From: Rhodobacteraceae bacterium UBA6236 | GTDB lineage: Bacteria > Pseudomonadota > Alphaproteobacteria > Rhodobacterales > Rhodobacteraceae | DNA: 5,317 nt | Direction of reading: 5' to 3' | NCBI GenBank assembly: GCA_002440945.1 | Contig: DJWG01000058.1 | Location: forward strand, 1-5,317 | In this document: positions 1 to 5,317 of the stretch, one piece after another | How the letters are laid out: each line of letters opens with the position of its first letter | How positions within the stretch are numbered: position 1 is the first letter of the stretch | Program-made: the position numbers and the translations under genes | Notes under the pieces: model-generated | Told to the model about the DNA's origin: nothing | Databases searched by the model: none | What the model saw: only the letters and a program-made list of their open reading frames with translations

Positions 1-582
1 GGGTTCGACGGGGTCGAGATCCACGCGGCGAACGGCTATCTGATCAACCAGTTCCTCTGCGATGGCTCGAACACCCGCAGCGACGCCTATGGCGGGTCGA
101 TCGGGAACCGCGCCCGTTTCCTCTTCGACGTCGTCGATGCCGTGGTCGGCGCCTGGGATGCGGGGCATGTCGGCATCCGGCTCAGCCCGTTCTCGAACGC
201 CAACGGCGTGGCCGACAGCGACCCGATGGCGCTCTTTTCGCATGTGGTCAAAGGTCTTGACCAGCGCGGGCTTGCCTTCCTGCATGTGATCGAGGGCCAG
301 ACCGGCGGCACCCGCGATCTGCCCGAGGGCTGCGATCTGGGGGCGCTGCGGGCGATGTTCAGGGGCGCCTATATCGGCAACAACGGCTATGACCGCGAAA
401 GCGCCATCGCAGCGGTCGAAAGCGGGCGCGCCGATCTGGTGGCCTTTGGCCGCGCCTTCATCGCCAATCCCGATCTGGTGGCGCGGCTGCGGAAAGACGC
501 GCCACTGAACGCGCCCGACAAGACGACCTTCTACGGCGGCGGGGCGGAAGGCTACACCGACTATCCGGCGCTGGCCGACTGA
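1..582 (+). CDS. Old Yellow Enzyme family alkene reductase (NemA-like), 3' part
   Basis: C-terminal 193 residues of an FMN-dependent, NAD(P)H-using ene-reductase of the class that includes E. coli NemA, PETN reductase and morphinone reductase. These cytoplasmic TIM-barrel enzymes reduce activated C=C bonds and often N-ethylmaleimide or nitro compounds. The frame is open from base 1 and stops with TGA at 580-582. Family enzymes have about 360 residues, so roughly 170 are missing to the left. Visible motifs: HAANGY (His8, Asn11, Tyr13), which is the substrate-anion-binding His/Asn pair plus the presumed proton-donor Tyr; YGGSxxNRARF (30-40); GIRLSP (58-63) with an FMN-contacting Arg60; AFGRAFIANPDL (148-159) binding FMN phosphate; and the class-typical C-terminus FYGGGAEGYTDYP (177-189). 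One oddity is that the usual Glu of GGSxENR is Gly35. A strong hairpin lies 11 bases after the stop. The family call is very secure. The physiological substrate cannot be told, so no symbol is given. Confidence 0.95.
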   Translation, partial: GFDGVEIHAANGYLINQFLCDGSNTRSDAYGGSIGNRARFLFDVVDAVVGAWDAGHVGIRLSPFSNANGVADSDPMALFSHVVKGLDQRGLAFLHVIEGQTGGTRDLPEGCDLGALRAMFRGAYIGNNGYDRESAIAAVESGRADLVAFGRAFIANPDLVARLRKDAPLNAPDKTTFYGGGAEGYTDYPALAD

Positions 583-593
583 GCCCGCCTTGA

Positions 594-628
594 CGCGGCC
601 CCGGGGCATTGACCCGCCCGGGGCCGCG
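594..628 (+). terminator. 12-bp perfect stem-loop after the ene-reductase gene, possible terminator
   Basis: The arms CGCGGCCCCGGG (594-605) and CCCGGGGCCGCG (617-628) are exact reverse complements, with an 11-base loop (606-616). The structure begins 11 bases after the ene-reductase stop codon and ends 39 bases before the aminopeptidase ATG. Every pair is G-C, so it should fold very stably in RNA. No T-run follows on either strand, so it is not a textbook intrinsic terminator. GC-rich alphaproteobacteria often use such stems as terminators or as 3'-end stabilisers. Its position between two same-strand genes fits transcription ending, or being attenuated, after the ene-reductase. The stem is seen directly; the function is inferred. 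Confidence 0.55.
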
Positions 629-653
629 CCCCATCCTGCGCCGACCACCAAAC

Positions 654-659
654 AAAGGA
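654..659 (+). promoter_or_regulatory. Ribosome binding site of the aminopeptidase gene
   Basis: AAAGGA lies 8 bases before the ATG at 668-670, a near-ideal Shine-Dalgarno position. It decides the start. The frame is open upstream to a TTG at 590, but that start would put the 12-bp hairpin inside the coding region and add 26 low-complexity residues that the family lacks. Confidence 0.75.
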
Positions 660-667
660 CCGCTGTC

Positions 668-1924
668 ATGACGCTTTCAGACCCCAAGGGCATCGACCCT
701 GCCATGCTCGACCGTCTGGCCGAGGTCGCGGTGCGTGTCGGCCTGAACCTGCAACCGGGGCAGGATCTGGTGCTGACCGCGCCGGTCGCGGCGCTGCCCC
801 TGGTGCGGCGGGTGGTGGCGGCGGCCTATCGGGCGGGGGCGGGGCTGGTGACGCCGATCCTGGCGGATGAAGAGGTGGCGCTGGCGCGCTACCGCAACGC
901 CAGCGACGACAGTTTCGACCGCGCCCCCGGCTGGCTTTACCGTGGCATGGCCGAGGCCTACGCCGGCAATGCGGCGCGCATGGCCATCGTCGGCGACAAC
1001 CCGATGCTGCTTGCCGCAGAGGATCCGGCCAAGGTCGCCCGCGCCGGGAAAGCCAATGCGGTCGCCTACAAGCCCGCGCTCGAGAAGATCTCGAACTTCG
1101 ACATCAACTGGTCCATCGTCGCCTATCCCGGCGCAGCCTGGGCGCGGCAGGTCTTCCCCGACCTGCCCGAAGACGAGGCCGTGGCGAAGCTTGCGCAGGC
1201 GATCTTCGCCGCGTCGCGGCTTGAGGGGGATGATCCCGTCGCCGCCTGGGAGGCGCATAATGCCGCGCTGAAGGCTCGCACCGCCTGGCTGAATGGCGAA
1301 CGTTTCAGCGCCCTGCATTTCACCGGGCCAGGCACCGATCTGGTGGTGGGTCTTGCCGATGGGCACGAATGGCATGGCGGCGCGTCCACCGCCAGGAACG
1401 GCATTTCCTGCAACCCGAACATCCCCACCGAAGAGGTCTTCACCACGCCCCACGCCCGTCGCGTGGACGGTCGGGTGCGGGCCAGCAAGCCGCTGGCCCA
1501 CCAGGGCAGCCTGATCGAAGGGATCGAGGTCCGGTTCGAGGCTGGCCGCATCGTCGAGGCGAAGGCGGACCGGGGTGAGGAAGTCCTGCTGAAGCTTCTC
1601 GACAGCGACGAAGGCGCGCGGCGGCTGGGCGAGGTGGCGCTGGTGCCGCACCGGTCGCCGATCTCGGACACCGGGGTTCTGTTCTACAACACGCTCTTTG
1701 ATGAAAACGCCGCTTGCCACATCGCGCTGGGCCAGTGCTATTCGAAATGCTTCCTTGATGGCGCGAGCCTTTCGCCCGACCAGATCGCGGCGCAGGGCGG
1801 CAATTCCAGCCTGATCCACGTCGACTGGATGATCGGCGGGCCGGAAACCGATATCGACGGGGTGAAGCCCGACGGTTCCCGCGTGGCGGTGTTTCGCAAG
1901 GGGGCCTGGGCCCGCGCGGTCTAG
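668..1924 (+). CDS. M29-family metallo-aminopeptidase (AmpS/AmpT type)
   Basis: Complete gene of 418 residues, matching the roughly 410-420 usual for peptidase family M29 (Thermus AmpT, Staphylococcus AmpS, Bacillus aminopeptidase II). These are cytoplasmic dimers that use two divalent metals to remove N-terminal residues from peptides. The N-terminal domain (about 1-220) carries the family-like region MLDRLAEVAVRVGLNLQPGQ. All five expected metal ligands are visible in the C-terminal domain: Glu256 (PTEEVFTTP), Glu322 (LGEVALVP), His351 (NAACHIALG), and His384 and Asp386 (IHVDWMIGG). Tyr358, seven residues after His351, matches the conserved active-site Tyr. Spacings of 66, 29 and 33 residues between ligands agree with what I recall for AmpT. 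No signal peptide or membrane segment is seen. The ATG is chosen for its AAAGGA site. The TAG stop lies in a CTAG shared with the stop of the convergent yhhJ gene. The role is probably peptide turnover; specificity cannot be read from sequence. Confidence 0.95.
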   Translation: MTLSDPKGIDPAMLDRLAEVAVRVGLNLQPGQDLVLTAPVAALPLVRRVVAAAYRAGAGLVTPILADEEVALARYRNASDDSFDRAPGWLYRGMAEAYAGNAARMAIVGDNPMLLAAEDPAKVARAGKANAVAYKPALEKISNFDINWSIVAYPGAAWARQVFPDLPEDEAVAKLAQAIFAASRLEGDDPVAAWEAHNAALKARTAWLNGERFSALHFTGPGTDLVVGLADGHEWHGGASTARNGISCNPNIPTEEVFTTPHARRVDGRVRASKPLAHQGSLIEGIEVRFEAGRIVEAKADRGEEVLLKLLDSDEGARRLGEVALVPHRSPISDTGVLFYNTLFDENAACHIALGQCYSKCFLDGASLSPDQIAAQGGNSSLIHVDWMIGGPETDIDGVKPDGSRVAVFRKGAWARAV

Positions 1925-3039
1925 CGCAGGAAGGCCCGGAAGCGGCGCAGCGCCAGCCAGAACAGCACGGCGCCGATCGCCGCCATCGCGGCAAGCTGCG
2001 GCCAGACAACGTCAATGCCCGCACCGCGGAACAGGACGCCCTGCGAGAACACGATGAAATGCGTGTTCGGCGCGCCTGACATGATGAAGCGGATGGCGTC
2101 GGGCATGCTTTCGACCGGCGTCATCGCCCCCGACAGCGCCTGAAGCGGCAACAGGACAAGGATCAGAAGCAGCCCGAACTGCGGCATGGACCCTGCGATG
2201 GTGGCAAGGAAGATGCCAAGCGATGTGGTGGCAAAGAGCATCAGCATCGTCCCGAACATGAAAAGCGGGACGGAACCGGCCACCGGTACTTCGAGGATCA
2301 GCCGCACCATCACCGCGATGGCGAAGCCCGACGCCAGCAGTACGACCAGCCCCATCGACCAGATCTTCGACAGCATGAGTTCCGTCGCCGTGACGGGCAT
2401 GACCATCAGGTGTTCGACGGTGCCATGTTCCTTTTCCCGGATCAGCGCCGCGCCGGTCAGGATGATGGCGAGCATCGTCACCGACATCACGACATGGGTG
2501 ATCGCCCCGAACCAGCCCGGATCAAGCCGCTGGTTGTAGCGCGCCCTGAGCGTCAGATCGACGGGCGGGGTATCCTCGGCGCGGTAGTGGTGCAGGAATT
2601 CCCCCACCTCGGCGTTGACGATCTGGTGGATGTAGCCGGTGCCGGTAAAGGCCTGGCTGATCCGCGTCGCATCGACGTTGAGCTGCATCGTCGGATGCGC
2701 GCCCGCCAGCAGGTCGGCCTGGAACCCGGCGGGAATTTCCAGCGCGAAAGTGTCGACGCCTTCATCCAGACGCCGGTCAAGCTCGGGGGCGGGGATGGCG
2801 GCGGGCGGGGTGAAGTAGGGCGGCTGGAAGGCCACGAAAAGCCGCGCCGTCAGGGGCGATTGGTCCTCGTCCACGATGGCGATGGCAGCGCGGTTCAGCG
2901 TTTCCGGCGCCGCCTTGCTTTCAACGTAGATCGACAGCGTGAAAGAATAGACGATCAGCAAAAGCATCACCCAGTCGCGCGACAGGCCGCGAAGCTCTTT
3001 CAGGCCAAGATGGAAGATATTGCGAAGCGTCTGCGACAT
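1921..3039 (-). CDS. yhhJ: ABC-2 type transporter permease, YhhJ family
   Basis: Complete 372-residue inner-membrane permease, essentially the same length and layout as E. coli YhhJ as I remember it. The sequence shows an N-terminal cytoplasmic stretch (RNIFHLGLKELRGL), TM1 (about 22-39), a large soluble, presumably periplasmic, domain (about 40-175) containing IAIVDEDQS and NVDATRISQAFTGTGYI, then five C-terminal membrane segments near 177-199, 226-249, 255-281, 286-307 and 346-364. After TM2 comes REKEHGTVEHLMVMP (201-215), the ABC-2 coupling motif, which is also present in the permease half of RbbA (VREKELGS...). There is no ATPase domain, so the protein must pair with RbbA, whose gene ends only 4 bases upstream on the same strand. 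That makes it the second membrane half of the exporter. The ATG is supported by GGTGATC just upstream. The substrate is unknown; the link to drug, toxic-compound or small-molecule efflux is only by family analogy. Confidence 0.93.
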   Translation of the reverse strand: MSQTLRNIFHLGLKELRGLSRDWVMLLLIVYSFTLSIYVESKAAPETLNRAAIAIVDEDQSPLTARLFVAFQPPYFTPPAAIPAPELDRRLDEGVDTFALEIPAGFQADLLAGAHPTMQLNVDATRISQAFTGTGYIHQIVNAEVGEFLHHYRAEDTPPVDLTLRARYNQRLDPGWFGAITHVVMSVTMLAIILTGAALIREKEHGTVEHLMVMPVTATELMLSKIWSMGLVVLLASGFAIAVMVRLILEVPVAGSVPLFMFGTMLMLFATTSLGIFLATIAGSMPQFGLLLILVLLPLQALSGAMTPVESMPDAIRFIMSGAPNTHFIVFSQGVLFRGAGIDVVWPQLAAMAAIGAVLFWLALRRFRAFLR

Positions 3040-3041
3040 GG

Positions 3042-3048
3042 GATCACC
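3042..3048 (-). promoter_or_regulatory. Ribosome binding site of yhhJ overlapping the rbbA stop codon
   Basis: On the minus strand the junction reads GGTGATCCCATG. GGTGATC is complementary to seven bases of the anti-Shine-Dalgarno tail of 16S rRNA (the distal part of AGGAGGTGATC), and that alignment leaves about 7 bases from the core position to the ATG. The TGA inside it is the rbbA stop codon. Terminating ribosomes therefore sit on the yhhJ initiation site, which suggests translational coupling of the two subunits. Confidence 0.55.
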
Positions 3049-5317
3049 GCGCCTGTTTCTTCAACAGCAGGATGCCAAGCGCCAGCGTCACCGGCACCGC
3101 GATCAGCAGGGGCAGGAACGAGGCCGAGAGGTCCGAAAACCCCAGCGCCTTGGAAAAGGTGCCGCGGGTGATCGTCATGAAATGGCTGGTCGGATAGATC
3201 GTCCCGATCACCCGCGCCGCGCCCTGAAGGGTGGACACCGGGTCGATCAGCCCGCCGTATTGCATCGCGGGCATCAGCGTCAGAAGCGTGGTTCCGAAGA
3301 TCGCCGCGATCTGGCTTGAGATGAACGAGGAAATCATCAGCCCCATTCCCGTCGCGATGATCGAATACAGGATCGCCGCCGCGGTCAGCGTCAGGAAACT
3401 GCCGGTGAAGGGTACGCCGAACAGCCAGATCGCCGCATAGACCATCATCAGGAAGTTGATGATCGCAAGGCCAAGATAGGGAAGCTGCTTGCCGATCAGG
3501 AACTCTGCTTTGCGGGTCGGGGTGACGTAGAGGTTGACGATGGAGCCCAGTTCCTTTTCGCGCACCACCGACAGCGCGGTCAGCATCGCCGGGATCATCA
3601 TCAGAAGAAGCGGGATGACCGCCGGCACCATCGACACAAGGCTTTTGACGTTCGGGTTGTAGCGGTAGCGGGTTTCCAGCGTGAAAGGGCTGGTCTGGGC
3701 CGCGTCCCCGAGGATCGTGCGCGTCTGACGGGCAAGCCAGGTGGCGTGCATCCCCTGGACGTAGCCCTGGACGATCTCGGCCCGTTGCGGATTGGCGCCG
3801 TCGATCCAGGCGCCGATCTCGACGGGTTCGCGCCGCGCCACATCGCGGGCAAATCCCGGCGGGATCTCGAGAGCCAGCGCCAGCCTGCCGGTGCGCATCC
3901 TCGCGTCCATGTCGTCATAGCCGCTAAGCGGCGGCTCTTCGGTGAAGTAGCGCGACCCCGAGATGTCGAGCGCATAGTCGCGTGACAAGGTGGTCTGATC
4001 GCGGTCGAGGATGGCGAAGCTCAGGTCTTCGACATCCATGTTGATGCCGTAGCCCATGACGAACATCAGGATCAGCGATCCCATCAGCGCCAGCGCCGCC
4101 CGGATCGGATCGCGACGAAGCTGCAAGGCTTCAAGCCGCGAGAAGCTGAAAAGCCGCCGCAGGCTGAAGGCGGTGCGGACCCGTGCGGGGGCCAGCGCCG
4201 GGGCCGGTTCCGGGCGCGGTTCTGTGGGGCTGGGCGGTTCGGTGTCGATCGCGTCCTGCAGATAGGCCACGAAGGCATCGTCAAGGCTGGCGGCGTCTTT
4301 CGAGCGGACGATGTTTTCGGCCGTATCCGACACCAGCACCCGGCCCGCATGCATCAGCGAAATCCGGTCGCAAAGCGCGGCTTCGTTCATGAAATGGGTC
4401 GAGACGAAGATCGTCACCCCATGCGCCCGCGACAGGTCCGACAGGATCTGCCAGAAGTGGTCGCGCGCCACCGGATCGACGCCAGAGGTCGGTTCGTCAA
4501 GGATCAGGATCTCGGGGCCGTGGATCATCGCGACGGCCAGCGACAGCCGCTGGCGGATGCCAAGGGGCAGGGCGCTGGGCAGGGTGTCGAGGACCGGGGC
4601 CAGATCGAACTGGTCCGCCATCTCGTCGATCCGCGCGGGGATGAGGCCCGGGTCCATGCCGAACAGCCGGGCATGGAGGTCAAGGTTCTGGCGCACCGTC
4701 AGTTCGGAATAAAGCGAGAAGGACTGCGACATGAAGCCCACCCGCTGACGCACGGCCATGTCGCGGGCGTCGACCGGCTTGCCGAACAGGCGCGCTGTGC
4801 CCTCGGTCGGTTCCAGAAGCCCGGTCAGCATCTTCATCGTCGTGGTCTTGCCGCACCCGTTCGAGCCGAGGAAGCCGAAGATTTCACCCTTGCGGATGCG
4901 GAAGGACACGTCATCGACGGCGGTGAACCCGTCGAAACGCTTGCTTAGCCCCTCGGCCTCGATGGCGGGGGGCTCGGCCGGGTCGAAGTCGCGGGGCGGG
5001 ATCGTCACGCGTTCGTGCCCCGTGCTGGCTTCGCGGGGCAGAAGGGCGATGAAGGCATCGTCAAGGGTGGCGCTGCCGGTGCGGGCCAGAAGCTCTGCCG
5101 GCGTGCCCGTCGCCAGAACCTTGCCGTCGTGCATCGCGGTCAGCCAGTCGAAGCGCGCCGCTTCCTCCATATAGGCGGTGGCGACGATCACGCTCATGCC
5201 CGGGCGTTCGGCGCGGATGTCCGCGATCAGATCCCAGAACTGCCGCCGCGACAGGGGATCGACGCCGGTGGTCGGTTCATCGAGGATCAGAAGGTCCGGG
5301 TCATGGATCAGCGCGCA
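3044..5317 (-). CDS. rbbA: RbbA-type ABC protein: NBD1 (partial)-NBD2-permease fusion, 5' end beyond window
   Basis: 757 residues are visible. E. coli RbbA has about 911, so roughly 150 N-terminal residues lie to the right. Numbering starts at the window edge. The end of NBD1 covers Walker B LLILDEP (9-15), D-loop TGVD and MEEA. NBD2 (about 115-355) has Walker A GSNGCGKT (151-158, Lys157), Q-loop Gln198, signature position LPLGI (250-254), Walker B ILILDEP (270-276) with Glu275, and switch His308. A Pro-rich linker (358-380) leads to an ABC-2 permease half: TM1 about 407-425, a periplasmic domain about 427-560, then TMs near 563-585, 607-636, 639-666, 669-691 and 734-754. A REKELGS motif follows TM2. 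Two features are odd: NBD1 has Ala48 where the switch His should be, and the NBD2 signature is far from LSGGQ. The protein resembles E. coli RbbA/YhiH closely throughout. RbbA is reported to bind ribosomes, yet the fused permease and adjacent yhhJ imply a membrane exporter. An internal ATG at 5197 is not the start. Confidence 0.95.
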   Translation of the reverse strand, partial: CALIHDPDLLILDEPTTGVDPLSRRQFWDLIADIRAERPGMSVIVATAYMEEAARFDWLTAMHDGKVLATGTPAELLARTGSATLDDAFIALLPREASTGHERVTIPPRDFDPAEPPAIEAEGLSKRFDGFTAVDDVSFRIRKGEIFGFLGSNGCGKTTTMKMLTGLLEPTEGTARLFGKPVDARDMAVRQRVGFMSQSFSLYSELTVRQNLDLHARLFGMDPGLIPARIDEMADQFDLAPVLDTLPSALPLGIRQRLSLAVAMIHGPEILILDEPTSGVDPVARDHFWQILSDLSRAHGVTIFVSTHFMNEAALCDRISLMHAGRVLVSDTAENIVRSKDAASLDDAFVAYLQDAIDTEPPSPTEPRPEPAPALAPARVRTAFSLRRLFSFSRLEALQLRRDPIRAALALMGSLILMFVMGYGINMDVEDLSFAILDRDQTTLSRDYALDISGSRYFTEEPPLSGYDDMDARMRTGRLALALEIPPGFARDVARREPVEIGAWIDGANPQRAEIVQGYVQGMHATWLARQTRTILGDAAQTSPFTLETRYRYNPNVKSLVSMVPAVIPLLLMMIPAMLTALSVVREKELGSIVNLYVTPTRKAEFLIGKQLPYLGLAIINFLMMVYAAIWLFGVPFTGSFLTLTAAAILYSIIATGMGLMISSFISSQIAAIFGTTLLTLMPAMQYGGLIDPVSTLQGAARVIGTIYPTSHFMTITRGTFSKALGFSDLSASFLPLLIAVPVTLALGILLLKKQAR
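4473..4507. repeat. Direct repeat copy 1: Walker B/D-loop coding segment of NBD2
   Basis: This 35-base segment matches 5256-5290 at 31 of 35 positions by eye. It encodes the Walker B and D-loop region of NBD2 on the minus strand ([10 protein letters not shown]). The 783-base offset equals 261 codons, so the pair reflects the tandem duplication of the nucleotide-binding domain within rbbA, not a mobile repeat. Confidence 0.7.
5256..5290. repeat. Direct repeat copy 2: Walker B/D-loop coding segment of NBD1
   Basis: Counterpart of 4473-4507, with mismatches at positions 12, 14, 24 and 27 of the 35 bases. It encodes [10 protein letters not shown] of NBD1. A second, shorter pair, 4271-4292 and 5051-5072 (21 of 22 identical, both encoding LDDAF), marks the C-terminal ends of the two domains at an offset of 260 codons. 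This confirms in-frame domain duplication. Confidence 0.7.

Noticed and set aside
142..144. GTG at 142 as the start of a short ene-reductase gene
   Set aside because: The upstream frame to base 1 encodes the conserved HAANGY and YGGS motifs, so the gene is cut by the window edge and does not start here.
590..667. TTG at 590 as the start of the aminopeptidase (26 extra residues)
   Set aside because: It has no good Shine-Dalgarno site, its extra residues are Pro-rich and contain the hairpin, and the ATG at 668 has AAAGGA at ideal spacing and gives the family length.
677..1819. Long open frame of 380 codons on the minus strand, opposite the aminopeptidase
   Set aside because: It is fully antisense to a gene with every catalytic residue in place. 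The predicted protein is Arg/Gly/His-rich with no recognisable domain, as expected of a mirror frame in GC-rich DNA with G/C third positions.
2410..3171. 253-codon open frame on the plus strand across yhhJ and the end of rbbA
   Set aside because: It is antisense to two well-recognised genes and crosses their boundary. It shows no domain and has the charged, Arg/Gln-rich composition of a shadow frame.
4349..4948. 199-codon open frame on the plus strand opposite NBD2 of rbbA
   Set aside because: Antisense to Walker A, Q-loop and signature coding sequence, with no recognisable protein features.
5195..5197. ATG at 5197 as the start of rbbA
   Set aside because: The frame continues upstream to the window edge and encodes Walker B and D-loop of NBD1, so this Met is internal.
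1..5317. Mobile element, defence system, biosynthetic cluster, RNA gene or CRISPR array
   Set aside because: I saw no transposase, integrase, flanking inverted repeats, repeat-spacer pattern, tRNA-like folds or compositional break. All genes share the same GC-rich style.

Overview
The window is GC-rich (roughly two thirds G+C by eye) and densely coding. Codon choice is strongly biased to G/C at third positions, and the proteins look alphaproteobacterial, plausibly a Rhodobacterales member such as a Paracoccus/Rhodobacter relative. That placement rests on overall protein and codon style, not on a marker gene, so it is only moderately firm. There is no rRNA, tRNA, insertion sequence, integrase or CRISPR array, and no stretch over 300 bases without a gene.

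Left half (+ strand): the window opens inside an Old Yellow Enzyme family FMN ene-reductase (NemA-like; C-terminal 193 residues, ends at 582). An 85-base gap containing a perfect 12-bp inverted repeat follows. Next is a complete M29-family metallo-aminopeptidase (668-1924) with all five expected metal ligands and a good Shine-Dalgarno site.

Right half (- strand): a two-gene operon runs leftward from beyond the right edge. The first gene is rbbA (3044-5317, 5' end missing), a fused NBD-NBD-TMD ABC protein. After 4 bases comes yhhJ (1921-3039), a second ABC-2 type permease. Together they supply two ATPase domains and two membrane domains, a complete exporter. In enterobacteria this gene pair usually follows a HlyD-type periplasmic adaptor gene (yhiI), which would lie just beyond the right edge here. 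The substrate is unknown. E. coli RbbA is also reported as a ribosome-associated ATPase.

The two transcription units converge and overlap by four bases: one palindromic CTAG holds the TAG stop codon of the aminopeptidase on one strand and of yhhJ on the other. The most informative second-look points are this shared stop, the hairpin after the ene-reductase, and signs that one of the two ATP sites in RbbA is degenerate (no switch histidine in NBD1, aberrant signature motif in NBD2). I do not see an undescribed system. The content is recognisable chromosomal housekeeping and transport.
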